A DNA stretch of 64,000 nt from Chamaecrista fasciculata (lineage: Eukaryota > Streptophyta > Magnoliopsida > Fabales > Fabaceae). Both the position numbers and the translations under genes were made by a program. The notes under the pieces are model-generated. The model searched no databases and was not told the DNA's origin. It was given only the letters and a program-made list of their open reading frames with translations. The DNA is taken from the NCBI GenBank assembly GCA_003254925.1, contig QANZ01034339.1, positions 1-64,000 on the forward strand, read 5' to 3'. Below, in pieces: positions 11,301 to 23,512 of the stretch (position 1 is the first letter of the stretch; each line of letters opens with the position of its first letter).

Positions 11301-12303
11301 GACAAGATATATGCGCTTTGAGGTTTATTTATTTATTGATTTATTTTCTTTTTCAAATTTAATAAATTGTGAATTTTTCTTTGGATAAGATGAGGCACAT
11401 GAGTTGTGAAGTCAGCTTTGTTAATGTGTTATAAAAAAGTTTGAATCCTCTTTTGCATTTATAACATGATAGTTATCTGAAGAAAGATGCATAAAAATAG
11501 CTTTTTCTTTTTCTTCTGCAATTAAATATTCTGTGCTTATTTCTTGCCTTTCATGACCATCATATCACATGAGTAGGGCTGTTCAAATTTCTGGTACTGA
11601 TCACATTTTTTAGGTCAGGCTGGGATGGGTCTTGGGTTTAGTGCCCTTAGACCTAGCTTAGGGTACACTTTCCTCTTTTTCTTTGGTTGTTATAACAACT
11701 TAAATACCATTTTGTTGTTCAAGATACATATTTATGTGATATTGCTTTCTTTATATAATTTAGAAAATACATGACATATAAACACAGCCTTAATTAGTTT
11801 ATTTTCTGATAAATAGGTTAAACTTGAAATTTTTAATGATGCGAAGGGAAAGAAAAATAATTATTAATTTAAATTTACAAAATGATTAAATAAAAAAAAT
11901 CCCCTTTCCTATAGGCTATATCATATAGTATAGTAAAGGAATAAACCTGTATTATATTCTTTATATTGTTGTCATATATAATGCACATCCAATCACAACT
12001 TATATTTATATTCTCTCTTCAATGATAGAGCTGGTAAAAATCTTTTTCTTTTTTTATATTCTCTTTCTATTATGTTTTGTCATTTCAAACAAATTTGTCA
12101 CTAGTCACCTTATAACAAAGAACAAAAAATACAAGAAACCTTGTATAATTCTAGTCCTATAGCAAATGCAAAGACATTGAACATGAAATTATTCTGTGAA
12201 GATTACAGCTGGTATAACGTTTTTACCTTTGCTCTTTACTCTTTAACTTATTATATAGTTACTGCAAAATTTTCAGGTGGAGCCCAAGAGGAGGAAAGGA
12301 TGA
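5328..12303 (+). CDS. EBS: EBS-type BAH and PHD domain histone reader, 5 exons
   Basis: Exons: 5328-5400, 5585-5927, 6336-6404, 7075-7198, 12277-12303, giving 211 residues (Arabidopsis EBS, about 234). The start [12 protein letters not shown] matches EBS rather than its paralogue SHL. The BAH domain lies at about 21-137 and includes [19 protein letters not shown]. The C4HC3 PHD finger is complete: C141, C143, C156, C159, H164, C167, C183, C186, with W162 as a cage residue. In Arabidopsis the BAH binds H3K27me3 and the PHD binds H3K4me2/3, and the protein represses floral genes in the nucleus; the same role is inferred here. The last exon encodes only VEPKRRKG and lies beyond a 5,078 bp repeat-filled intron. 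Reading through intron 4 would instead add a hydrophobic 21-residue tail ending at 7264. Confidence 0.93.
5516..5540 (+). repeat. (GAATC)n microsatellite in EBS intron 1
   Basis: Four to five tandem CGAAT units just before the exon 2 acceptor. Confidence 0.8.
5962..6271. mobile_element. MULE-type MITE in EBS intron 2
   Basis: The ends GGCAAAAGTACT and AGTACTTTTGCC are perfectly inverted. A perfect 9 bp target duplication TTTTGTTTT flanks the element (5953-5961, 6272-6280). Length 310 bp, AT-rich interior, no coding capacity. Confidence 0.85.
7351..7499 (+). repeat. Two-copy tandem duplication, 81 bp period
   Basis: The block from ATTTGGAGATTGATGG to GCTAGCCTTGA occurs at 7351 and again at 7432 with no visible mismatch over 68 bases, inside EBS intron 4. 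The duplication looks recent. Confidence 0.9.
7949..8558. mobile_element. hAT-like MITE in EBS intron 4
   Basis: The ends are AGGGGTGTTC and ACATCCC. The interior is rich in AACCGAACC and GGTTTGG blocks in inverted order. Near-perfect 8 bp target duplication: TTAAATCT (7941-7948) and TTAAATCA (8559-8566). Confidence 0.65.
8650..8795 (+). mobile_element. Copia LTR end and primer-binding-site remnant
   Basis: The block with TAGGGACTTGGGTAGTATG and AATCCCTCATCGAG is followed at 8777 by TGGTATTAGAACTTGG, a one-step variant of the copia Met-tRNA primer site TGGTATCAGAGC. The same block recurs inside the downstream tandem array. It is probably the edge of a decayed element. Confidence 0.5.
9057..11110 (+). 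repeat. Tandem array of about 630 bp units in EBS intron 4
   Basis: Three long units start near 9061, 9711 and 10341. Units 2 and 3 are spaced exactly 630 bp and are almost identical. Each contains an AAAGTTGCTAGGATTTCCAG block and ends with the LTR-like TAGGGACTTGGGTAGTATG block. A further partial unit (10937-11065) duplicates the last 135 bases of unit 3. A diverged older copy lies at about 7500-7740. Confidence 0.85.
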
Positions 12304-13549
12304 CCATGGTACTACAGAGAAGAGACTTAACCCCTAGAGATAGAGAGAGATGATGAGTCCTTTGGTACCTGTTCTTAGTGTTGTTGTTTTGTGTTGTACA
12401 GCTTTGACCATAGGCTATTAATTGTAAAAAGAACATCTTTTTGTGTATTTGACTCATTAGCTTATGTATATATGTATCAATTGGAGTCATTATTCTCACG
12501 TTGATCCATGATGAGAACTCCTTTTTCAACTTTTGATTTCTGAGATTACATCTTAAACCTTAACACCCTCTGAGTAAAGATGAAATTTGTCTATTGCCAT
12601 TTTTCATTTGGAATTGAGGCATCAGAAGGACTGCTTGCTGGTTTTGATTTTTTTTTTTTCCTCCTCCTTCATATCTGTTAAATTTGTGGGAGATTTATGA
12701 TTTTGTATCCTTGGTTAGTTGGTTATCTGCAGCAACAATGGAAAAATAATAATTTTGCAAAGGAGAAGGAGATTTTCCAGGGTTCAGTTCCTGAATTTAG
12801 ACACTATTATCTAAAACCTTGTCTATTGGGAAGGAGATTTTCCAGGGTTCAGTTCCTGAATTTGTTATAAAATTATGATTTATTTGTTGAGTATTAAAAA
12901 TATAGTTTTTTAGTCTGAGTTTTTTTTTATAAATGTCTATTATATAGTCTCTAAAATATTATTTGTAAAGACTAAATAATAGATGTGTGTAGTAAAATTA
13001 TTAGGGACAAAAAAATGTACTTTTAATATCTAAAAATCAAATAATTATTTAGAATTAAAAATAAATTTAAATTCTAACAATTACATTTTCTCGAAATATA
13101 TAGAGAAAAACATTCACTAATCAGGTGTTTTTTTCTTTAAAGTCGGCTTTGTGAATTTTTTTAGAAGTTTCGTATATAAAGTAACAAATTCAATTATTAG
13201 TCCAGTATTTAGTAATTTTTGGGTCCATATTTATGATCGGCCATTGATGTTTTGGTTTCTGCAATATGTACGCCTTTTTTTTTCTTTTATTTCTGAATAT
13301 ACTAATATTAAGCCCATGGGTTTGAAGGGATCAAAATGTGAGTAAATTAACAGATGATATACATACATAGTGAAAGAGATAACAGTGTCTCATAAAATAA
13401 TGAACTTGTGTTTGAATTTTAATTTCATCTCACATTTAACGTCTGAGATTGTTTTTGAATAAGATTATTACTTCCCGTAAATACATTACGAAACAGAAGA
13501 AAAGTGAGATTAAAAAAAAAAAAGAAAAGAAAAAAGAGGGTTTTGGACT
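12304..13549 (+). other. EBS 3' flank and EBS-SBT2.4 intergenic spacer
   Basis: Probable EBS 3' UTR at about 12304-12560, then AT-rich spacer. It contains a two-copy tandem duplication at 12762-12862 (GAAGGAGATTTTCCAGGG block, 66-67 bp period). No further gene is seen. Confidence 0.6.
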
Positions 13550-13892
13550 CGCTCATGCATGTGAGAGAGAAGATTGATAAGTTGATATGCATGCATTTTT
13601 GGTGTGAGTGAGACTTATATATAATGGTAGCTAGCGTTACTAACGTACGTACGTTTGAATAAACGTACGCAAAATTGGCTGAGAAAGCCAAAGTGATCAC
13701 GTTAATTAACAGTGCAATGCAAGGCTTTGATTTTGTTCTTTACGACTCACATTAACTATTTTCTATATAAACACTACTATTCTTCACCAATATCACCATA
13801 ATCGTATTATTATTGTTGAAGTTCTTCAATTTCCTAGCTAGCTATATATATAGTTTGATCATTAGTTTCGAGCTAGGAGGCAAGATCGAAAG
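13550..13892 (+). promoter_or_regulatory. SBT2.4 promoter: RY motifs, ACGT repeats, TATA box
   Basis: TATATAA lies at 13764-13770, 123 bp before the ATG. Upstream are two RY-type palindromes, CATGCATG (13554-13561) and ATGCATGCAT (13587-13596), and two AACGTACG blocks near 13642 and 13660. RY motifs are bound by B3 factors active in seeds. This would suit a gene expressed in endosperm, as ALE1 is in Arabidopsis; the link is inference. Confidence 0.55.
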
Positions 13893-16800
13893 ATGAGGAT
13901 AAGCATGGAAGAAACGAAGAAAGCTTCACCATTGAGCTTTGTGATGATATTATTATTCATGGTATCTATTTTTACAGCTTGCTTCGCAGAAGAAGAACGA
14001 TCAATATACTTAGTCTTACTTGAAGGAGATGGGCTTGCTTCAAGAATTCACCCCAATAGGTTTGAATGATAATTCTCTTTCATTTTCATTATATATGTAT
14101 AGGGTAAGATCATAATGGTAGATCGGTACTCATCATTACATTTTCTTTAGGTATATATATATACTTACTATGTTTCAAAAATATTATGGTTAAAAAAATA
14201 TTTTTTTACAGTATATATCAATTTCAAAATAAATAAATGTGTTGAGACAATTTCACAATAGATCGAGAATTATAAGAAGTTTCTGGAATTCTAAACAAAG
14301 TTACAAATTGCGATAGCAATTTTGTTATGTTCATTGTAGTTTTGGGTGTTATAAAATAGTTTGTGCTGTTGCGAGTATTGTGATTGCGCCCATAGTAGAA
14401 AAAATCAGACCGGACCAGCCGGTTCAACCGGCGAATCGGACACCAGTCCGGTCCGGAAAAAATAAAATACCGGCTTGCAGTTGACCCGGTGGTGAACCGG
14501 GTCAAACCGCTCGAACCGGCCGGTTAAACCGGAAACCGGTTGACCCGGAAATATTTGAAAAAATTAAAAAAATAAAGAAAAAAAAATTAAATATTTGACA
14601 CTTATTATATGTGATGGACATATGGTTATGTTTAATTTTTACTTTAAATTTAAATTATTGTAATATATTATGTATTTGATGAATATGTATATTTGAAAAT
14701 GTATTTTTCAAGTAAACCGGCTCAACCGGTTGAACCAGTGAACCAGTGACCCGAGTCTTTCACCGGGTCAATGACCGATCCGGTTTTTTACACTATGATT
14801 ACGCCTTGATGCGGGTTGCGGCCACCACTACAACAATATTGCAAATCACAATTTACAACATTGATTGTAACTATATACATGAGATATGGCATATGCCCCA
14901 TTTACTATATATATATATATATATTATTAAAGCTTTTGAAAGTTGTAACTTATTTGCTTTTCTTTGGTCGGTGCATATATATATATATATACATATAGCG
15001 AAGCCTTTGTGGCACGTGCAAAGCAATTGGTGGAATCTCATGATGTACTTCTTGAAAGCACCTTAGAGCATGGAAGCTACAAGAAGCTTCACAGCTACAA
15101 GCATGTCATCAATGGCTTCTCTGTTCACACAACTCCTTCTCAAGTAATTATATATATAATATCTCTTATTTTTCTACTTTTACCCCAACTAGTTTGGGTT
15201 AGATCCGTGTTACACATTTGACTATAGTTAGGGAGACTATTTCAATAAAGATAATTGCATTTAAAATATTATTTTCTTTGAAAAATTGAAATACATTTTA
15301 ATTCTTAAAAGATCAAAACAATACGTATGCTTATTATTCTTTTTCTACACAAACTAAATAATATACCGTTTTGATATATTTTCAAGAATCAAACTATGTA
15401 TTTCAATTTTTCAAGGACCGAATTATCAATTTGATCATCTTTCAAAGACTGAATTCTTAGTTTACTCAATCTTTTTTATCTGATAGGCTTAATCTTTTGA
15501 AACGAATCTATGATCATATCTAAACTTCGCGCGTATTAATTATATAACAAAATTTCATTAGGCTAGAAGACTAATAGAGAGGAAAGGAGTGAAACTAGTG
15601 GAGAGAGACATAGGAGCAAAGTTAAGAACAACATACACACCACAATTCCTAGGGTTACAAGAAGGACCCATATGGGTGCAACAAGGAGGAGAAGGAAATG
15701 AAGGAGAAGGAATAGTGATAGGTTTTGTGGATAGTGGAATCAATCCCAATCATGCAAGCTTTGCGTATGATCCCATGCACCCTTTCACATCCAATATTTC
15801 TCACTTCTTTGGGGCATGTCAAATTGGTCCAAGATTTCCAAGTTTTTCTTGTAATGAAAAGATTGTGTCTGCTCGATATTTCTCTGCTGGGGCTCAAATG
15901 GTTGCTACACTTGATCCTTCTATCGATTTTTTGTCACCCTTTGATGCTCATGGACATGGCAGGTATATATTTAGCATTATAGTAAATTGATAATTTAGTC
16001 TTTTAAAGATTACCGACTTAACAACTCGATTTCTGAAAGATTGAAATATATAGTTTAGTCTCTAAAAATCAAATGGCATATACACTTTATTTAGTCCATA
16101 AAATAGATTAATAAGTATATTGTTTAATTCTTTTAAGGACTAAATTGTGTATTTCAATCTTTTGAGGACCAAATTATTGACTTGATGACCTTTTAGAGAT
16201 AAAATTATTAATTTACTCTTAAAATTATATTATACTATATAAGATTTTAAGTTATTCGTATTATTCTCCATCTTGTAAAATAATAGAGTCGGATAAAAAG
16301 GGAATTAATGATTTAATTATTGAAACATGGTTAGTTTTGTACTTTTGTTAATTTAGTCTTTGAATGGTACAATTATAAACTTTAGTTTTCCGGCCAATAA
16401 TGTAATTATAGTTAATTTGATACCTTATGACAAATATGCTAACTGTGAGATTTAGTGACAATTTTATATTTTATTGAAATTATATTTAAGGATAATTAAT
16501 GTTAAAAAATTAGATTTATCACTAATATAAAATAATATTTTTAATTAAATAACCATATTGATTATAATTGTCTTTAAGAGATTGACTTTTGTGAGCTAAA
16601 TTGAAAATTGTCACCTTTTCAGTTCTAAATTACTATTTTATTCTAAAATAAAATAAAATAAAATAAAATAAGATATATAGGATATAAAATACTAAATTAA
16701 AGGAAAGTACTTAAGAGTTCACTAAGATGTTAAGTCATTTTATACTTTTTATTTTTTACTGTTTAAAAGATAATAAACATATAACGCTACTATTTTCTAA

Positions 16801-19800
16801 TCATTTTATAAATTATTTAAAATTTTAAAATTAAACAAAATTATTTACATGCGAGACCACTAGTGTCTGAAATGTTAATTTGTATAATTTAGAGGTTGAT
16901 GAAAAGTGAAAACTAAAGTTGATATATATGTTTGCATTAATATAATTGGCTCAGTCATGTGGCATCAACTGCTGCTGGAAACTCTGGGGTTCCTGTTGTT
17001 GTGAATGGCTTTTATTATGGACATGCTAGTGGAATGGCACCACGTGCAAGGTAATTATAATCATATAATTAAGGTTAATTATATATCTGAGATTAATATA
17101 TACAACATACTTACGAGTTTTAATTAATTAATTAATTTGCAGAATTGCTGTATATAAGGCTATCTTTCCAAGCGTGGGAACTCTTGCTGATGTTATTGCA
17201 GCGATTGACCAAGTAAGTGACTACCTCTATGCTTATGGTTTCTTTGTTTTTTTTTTTTGGGTAGAATTATTATTTTATTTTTTTTAAAAGAAGTACAACA
17301 TGAGGATTTTCAAAAATGTCACCCATGCTAATATTATTCTCATCCAAACACGTTTAACTTCAGAATTCTAATAGGACGATCGATCCAATACATTATTAAT
17401 ACTAATGTGATGGCTAGCACAATTGGTTTGGAATAAAGACTAAAATATTTAGTATTATATATCAACTTAGGATTAGCACAATTGTTAACACTCAATGGAT
17501 CATTATGCATAAATTTTTCTTAAATATATATATAGTGGTTAACCACGTTTGGAAATCTTGTTCTTGATTTTTTTTTTCTTTGGAGGATCTCTAACTCTCT
17601 ACACTAACAGATTATAGTTCAAGATCTACACATAGATGATTAAACAAAAAATTTAAAAACAATCTCAAGATAATCTAACGATAGAATAATATATATAATT
17701 ATGTATATGATCTAATTAACGGGCACGGTATGAGATTACCCTTTTTCTTATATATCCTAATTTCTATATATATATATATATATATATGAACTATCACATA
17801 TAATTTACTTGGCCTTCCCATACTCCGATGTAGAGCTTAAGGGTGAGCAAACCAACCCGCCAACCCGCAAGCCCGCAAAAATCAACCCAACCCGCAGTTA
17901 TGGGTTGGGTTGGTTCGGGTTCGCGGGTTGGTTTGAGCTTAAAATTTTCAACCCGCACACTTGCGGGTTGGGCTGCGGGTTCGTAGTTTTTCAACCCAAC
18001 CCAACCCACGAGCCCGCATATATTTTTTTATTTTTTTATACATGTTTATGTATTTTTTTTTATAAATTTTGTATGTTTTCTCATGTATTTATATGATTAG
18101 TTCTTCATATATAAATAAGATATTTTGATTTTAAAATTTACATAATTACATATATGTATTACATTTACATATGTTATGGAGTATATCTTAATTGATTTAT
18201 AATTATATATATATAATTTATGTTTTTTTTAACTTTTTTTATGTGTAAGTTTTTTTATTCACTACTCACAAATTTATAATAATATTTTTTGTTATGAAAA
18301 TCATAAAAAAATAAATTACAAACTCAATCCGCTGGTTCAACCCAACCCGCAACTCTGCGGGTTGGGTTGGTTCGAGTTGAGTTGAGTTTCAAAAATTATA
18401 AAATCTAACCCAACCTGCAGATTGATATGCGGGTTGGGCTGAGATTTTCCCTCAACCCGCTCCAACCCAACCCGCGCTCACCCCTAGTGGAGTTATTCAT
18501 AGATCAAGTTTGGGTTACCTAAATTTGAGTCTAATGGGTTTTTATGTAAATGGTCCAGGCCCAAATAAAATTTTACCCATCACAATAGGTTAAGTATATA
18601 CCCAAACTCACATATTTACCTGGCCTTATTAGGTCCCATGTTTCCATCTCATTTATGTGCATAATAGATTATTCTTTATCTTTGCTTTTCTATAGATATG
18701 ATTTACAGTTTATTTCTTTGCTATAATCTTTAATTAATTCTACCTTTGCTAAAAGGTTTTTATTTTCCATAACGTACGTACTAATGGATCTTCACAGCAA
18801 TTTTCTATAAGCCAGCCTTTTTATTATTATTATTATTTTGTTTTACGTACTATATATTCTTTTCTTTTCTTTCATTGGTTTATAATTTTGTAAGAATTTC
18901 TTTTCAAACACTTCATCCTCCTACATATATGAATTTGTTATTTGCTTGATGATTACACGGATTACTTAAGACCAAAGTTTTCATTTATAAAAGGTAATGG
19001 ATGGAGTAGAAAATTGAATCCTATTATTATATATATTTAGCTAAGGTAATTTTGTTAAGGAAAAAACTTAGTTAATTAATGTTCCTTATATCTTTGTTAG
19101 CTATAAGGGTTCTTTAAATAAAAAAAATTGATTTATATTCTCTCTTTTATTATTGGTCATGCAAAAAAAAAAATGTATTTAGTATTCTTTCTCTATCGTA
19201 ATCGGTCATGTATAAAATATTTGCCACGTATTAAATATTAATTGAAAAATCTTATAACAAAAATATAAGGGACTTTACTTAAGTATTGCCCGTTCATTAA
19301 ACCTGTATAATACTGATATTTTCAATTCATAATATGCATGCATGAATGCAGGCTGTAATGGATGGAGTAGACATTTTGAACCTATCAGTCGGACCAGATA
19401 CAGCACCAGATGAAACGGTGACGTATTTGAGTATGTTTGAGATAAGCATGTTAATGGCAAGAAAAGCAGGGGTGTTAGTGGTAAATGCAGTGGGGAATGG
19501 AGGACCATCTCCTTCAACAGTATTAGTATTCAGTCCATGGACTCTCAGTGTTGCTTCTTCCACCATTGATAGAACCTACCCTGCCTCTCTTCTCCTTGCA
19601 AATTCCCAATTTCTCCCTGGTGTGGGTCTCTCAGGTAATATTCAATTAATATTTACAACACTAAACTAACAATTTAGTTTTTGAAAGATCACCGAGCTAC
19701 AACTCAATCTTTAAAAAATTGAAATGTATAGTTTAATCTTTGGATCAAAATAATATACGTATTAGTCTTATTTATAGACTAAATAGTATACCATTCATGG

Positions 19801-22800
19801 ACTAAAAAGTATACCATTTTGATCTTTCTGAAACTAAATGTGTATTTTAATATTTTAGGGACTGAGTTGTCAACTTGATGATTTTTCGTGGACCAAATAG
19901 TTAGTTTACTTAAAAAAATTGAAACTTAATTTCATTAACTAATAAAACTTTGTATTCTTACTTACAAATCGCTTATAACCGGGATGAATAACTTATTTCT
20001 CACTTATATACAAACTTAATTTCATTACACCAATTGTCAATTTCATCTCATTCTCTTTTTTTTTTTTTTTTTTTNTTTTTTTTTTTTTTCGGTTAGTTTT
20101 GTCTTTAAATCAATTTTTTTCAATAAATTAATGACAAACTTTATCATATTTTTCAATCTAAGTAAGGAATTGAGTTTCCTTTACTTTCAGTTTTACATTA
20201 CATGTCATCAGTCACGTAAAATTTGTCGTTAATATATGGTTAAAATAAGAGTAAAAGATAAAACTAACCAAAATGTGAAACATAAAGTTTGAGGATCAAA
20301 ATGATGCTTTTGCCTTTTTTTTTCTTTTCTGTATTCTCAAACAAGTTCAACTATAGTATTTTTTTTATTTATTTTTTTTTATGGATCAAATCAAACATAG
20401 TGTTATTATTATATACTATATATTGTTTTGTATGTCGATGCAGGGCCAAGTTTTAGAAATGGGTCAATTATGCATAAATTAGTGTTGGCTAAGGATGGTT
20501 TAAGAATAAATGGAACATTCCCCAGGACTCCTGAATACATTGAAGAGTGCCAACACCCAGAAGCTTTTGACCCAAACATTGTGCAAAGCAGCATTGTTAT
20601 TTGCACTTTCTCTGATGGATTCAACAAAGGAACCTCATCTCTCACTGCCATCATTGACACTGCAAGATCCCTTGGATTCATGGGTTTTGTTCTTGCTGCA
20701 AACCCTAGATTTGGTGATTATATTGCAGAGCCCATTCCTTTTGCTATTCCTGGCATTATGATCCCTTCTGTAGCCCATTCCCAGGTATGTATTAACTTCA
20801 TTAATTTGTTCTTAAGATTTTCTTGTATCATTTAAAAAGAAATTCTAAAACAGTTATATATATATATATATATATAACTCTGGAGTTTTCTATGATATAT
20901 TCACGAGTAAACTAACCTTTTAGTTCTTGAAAGATTACCAAACTCACAATTCGGATCATGAAAGATTGAAATATACATTTATTCTTGAAAGAATAAAACC
21001 TTGAAAAATTAAAACGATATATTATTTAGTTTATAAAATAGTTTGATATTTTAATGACTAAACTGTGTATTTTAATCTTTTAGATATTGAGTTGTCAGGT
21101 CAGTAATCTTTCACAGATTAAATTGTTAGTTTATTTTATATTCATTTTGTTTTGTACTTTTGAGAGAGAGAGGCTGAGGGATTAATGAGATATATATATA
21201 TATATATATAATGAAATGATTTTTAATTACTACCTGATGATGATGATGATGTGCAGGCTGTATTAGAGTATTATGAAAACCAAACTAGAAGAGGTCAGAA
21301 TGGAACAAAGACAGAATTTGGAGGAAAAGCAAGTATTGGAGAAGGAAGAGTGGCATGTTTCATTGGGAATAGAGCACCCATTGTGAGTAGATTGTCATCA
21401 AGAGGACCTGACATCACTGACTTCAGAACCAAAGACCTTGCTCCTCTTCTCAAACCTGATGTTCTTGCCCCAGGACACCAAATTTGGGCTGCTTGGTCTC
21501 CCATGAGTGTCTTACAACCTTTGCTCATCGGTATGGTCGTCGGATCAGACAAACTTATATAAAGTAAAGTTTTTTATATCTTTGTTATCAAGTTTACCAT
21601 TACAAATAAGACATGTGACAAAAAAGTTTTACATGGCCAATCTTAAGAGGAATTCAGATGCTCAAGTGTACTCCATGGTATAGTGCAGTGTAATTTTCAC
21701 ACATAAAAAATGTTATATATTGCATTGTACTCTGAAGTACTACAGGAGATCTGTATTCTCAAGAGGTCTTATCTAAGTTTATAACATCATATGATTGACA
21801 AATCTAATAACAAAGATATAGAAAATCTGATCTAATTTCTTTGACTTTAATTTACTAAAAAAGATAAAATCGAAAATCAATTGAGACCCTCAAGTTAATT
21901 ATTAACTAAACTTCAATATATATATATATGTGTGTGTTTGTACATACAGGGCAGAGTTTTGCATTGTTGTCTGGAACAAGCATGGCCACACCTCATGTGG
22001 CAGGAATTGCAGCCCTAATCAAGCAGCTTAATCCATCATGGAGTCCATCCATGATTGCATCTGCAATCTCCACAACCACCACAAAGTATGATAGATTTGG
22101 AGATCCTATAATGGCAGAAGGATCTGAGGTTAATAGCTTGTATCCCTCCACTCCTTTTGATTATGGAGCTGGTTTTATAAACCCTAACTCTGCCATTGAT
22201 CCTGGCTTGGTCCTAACATCAGGTATGTATGTATACATATTTTACATGTTTCCAGTTAGATTATGAAAAGGGTTTTTTTTGTTTATTTAAAGTTAATTTT
22301 GGATATATGTGGTACTAGTTTTAAGAGTAGAAAAGCTCAAAGGGTGTCCACTCTAGGGGTGTTCATCTGCTCACCCTGCCAACCCGGCCTGGTCCGATGA
22401 ATTTTTTGTCATTGGGCTGGGTCTCTCTTCAAGCTGGGTTAGGTCTTGAGTTCGAGCCTATCTGGTTCGACCCGTCCTAGAATACATATATTTTTATTTT
22501 AAAAAAAAAAAAGTAAACGGACAATTCGGTCCTTGAAAGATCACCAAGTTGACAATTCGGACCCTGAAAGATTAAAATATACATTTAGTCCTTGAAAGAT
22601 CAAAACGATATACTTTTTAGCTTCTAAAAAATCAAAACGGTATACCAATTAGTCCTTGAAAAAGACTTTAAGGACTGATTAGTATACCATTTTGATCTTT
22701 CAGAGATTAAACTATACATTTCAATCTTTTGGGAACTGAGTTGTCAACTCGATGATCTTCCAAGAATTAAATTATTAGTTTACTCTTCAAAAAACTAGAT

Positions 22801-23366
22801 GGAGTTGAGATGGGTTGGCCAAGTCAACTTGATTTTTGGACACCCTTTCTCAATCTCACGTGAGATTGGTTATTTTAGAGTACATTTGTATTATATTCTT
22901 GAGAAGATTCTTCTATTTTTTTTTTATTATTATTAACTTCTAAACACTAAATACAGGATATGAAGACTACATCAGCTTCTTGTGCTCTTTGCCAAACATT
23001 GATCCATCAAATATAACAGCACTCACTGGAGAATCTTGCAATTTCACACTTGACTATCCATACAACCTAAACCTCCCTTCAGTGACTATACCTTCATTGA
23101 GTGGATCAGTTTATGTGAAAAGAAGCCTTAAGAATGTTGGCAACAAGACAGAGACATACTTAGTCAATGTGGTCCAACCAAATGGAACTACAGTTCATTT
23201 GAGTCCAACAATATTTACTATAAACCCACAGGGAACACAAGATTTGGAAATAAAGTTCTGTGTGACTCAGCCAATGGATGGTTTCACTTTTGGTGAAGTT
23301 GTTTTGACTGGGAGTTTGAATCACATTGTGAGGATAACCCTGTCAGTGTTTCCAGTTTCAGCATAA
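13893..23366 (+). CDS. SBT2.4: Subtilisin-like serine protease SBT2.4 (ALE1), 10 exons
   Basis: Exons: 13893-14059, 14999-15143, 15562-15962, 16955-17050, 17143-17212, 19352-19634, 20444-20784, 21257-21530, 21950-22222, 22957-23366; 819 residues. An N-terminal signal peptide precedes an I9 inhibitory propeptide (about 38-130). The S8 catalytic residues are all present: D161 (FVDSGIN), H239 (GHGSHVAS), N342 (AVGNGGP), S603 (LSGTSMATPH). A protease-associated insert lies at about 390-500 and a fibronectin-like tail at about 700-815. GHGSHVAS, IEECQ and GFMGFVLAANPRFGDY point to ALE1 rather than SBT2.1-2.3 or 2.5-2.6. In Arabidopsis ALE1 is secreted by endosperm and processes the TWS1 peptide that guides embryo cuticle formation. 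The first Met was taken; an alternative Met lies four codons later. Confidence 0.92.
14391..14797. mobile_element. hAT MITE in SBT2.4 intron 1
   Basis: The inverted ends read CATAGTAGAAAAAATC and, from the other side, CATAGTGTAAAAAACC, followed by blocks rich in CCGGTTCAACCGG. The 8 bp target duplication is ATTGCGCC (14383-14390) and ATTACGCC (14798-14805), one mismatch. Length 407 bp. Confidence 0.75.
15280..15468. mobile_element. MITE, GAGTAAACTAACAATTTGG family, SBT2.4 intron 2
   Basis: Decayed copy. The right arm (ATATACCGTTTTGAT to TTAGTTTACTC) is clear, but the left arm is partly lost. Confidence 0.6.
15980..16218. mobile_element. MITE, same family, SBT2.4 intron 3
   Basis: Both arms are recognisable: GTAAATTGATAATTTAGTC on the left and ATTATTAATTTACTC on the right, around the shared GACTAAATTGTGTATTTCAA core. 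Confidence 0.7.
17213..19351 (+). other. SBT2.4 intron 5, 2,139 bp
   Basis: Large AT-rich intron holding one fold-back element (17839-18486) and a TA dinucleotide run near 17764-17787. No coding sequence is seen inside. Confidence 0.8.
17839..18486. mobile_element. Fold-back element rich in CCAACCCGC, SBT2.4 intron 5
   Basis: The ends AAGGGTGAGCA and GCTCACCCCT are inverted. Both flanks carry inverted CAACCCGC and GCGGGTTG blocks, with an AT-rich centre. Second copy of the family at 4419-5137. Target duplication unclear. Confidence 0.65.
19661..19910. mobile_element. MITE, GAGTAAACTAACAATTTGG family, SBT2.4 intron 6
   Basis: The left end CTAAACTAACAATTTAG and right end CAAATAGTTAGTTTACTT are inverted; length about 250 bp. 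A poly-T run with an N at 20075 follows in the same intron. Confidence 0.75.
20905..21136. mobile_element. MITE, same family, SBT2.4 intron 7
   Basis: The left end GAGTAAACTAACCTTTTAG and right end TTAAATTGTTAGTTTA are inverted. A TA run (20855-20873) lies just outside. Confidence 0.7.
22511..22785. mobile_element. MITE, same family, SBT2.4 intron 9
   Basis: The left end AAGTAAACGGACAATTCGG and right end AAATTATTAGTTTACTC are inverted. Immediately upstream (about 22355-22490) is a decayed GGGGTGTTC / CCAACCCGG element similar in composition to 17839-18486. Confidence 0.7.
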
Positions 23367-23442
23367 GTCAATGAATTGTTGAAGATGAACTCTTTTCAAT
23401 GTAATTTGGCTTAAAAAATAGTGATATATATAATAGCATATT

Positions 23443-23512
23443 AAAGTAATTTCTTCCTTTTTAATATATGCCTATTTCTACGAAAAAAAAAAAAAAGTAA
23501 TTTCTTCCTTTT
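23443..23512 (+). mobile_element. Mini-retroposon with 19 bp target duplication, 3' of SBT2.4
   Basis: A 21-base body ending TTTCTACG plus an A tract (23462-23493) lies between two perfect 19 bp direct repeats, 23443-23461 and 23494-23512 (AAAGTAATTTCTTCCTTTT). Structure of a very short poly-A retroposed insertion. It may fall in the 3' UTR. Confidence 0.75.

Noticed and set aside
14224..14505. 93-codon minus-strand open frame
   Set aside because: Lies within intron 1 of SBT2.4 and overlaps a hAT MITE; the composition follows the CCGGTT repeats.
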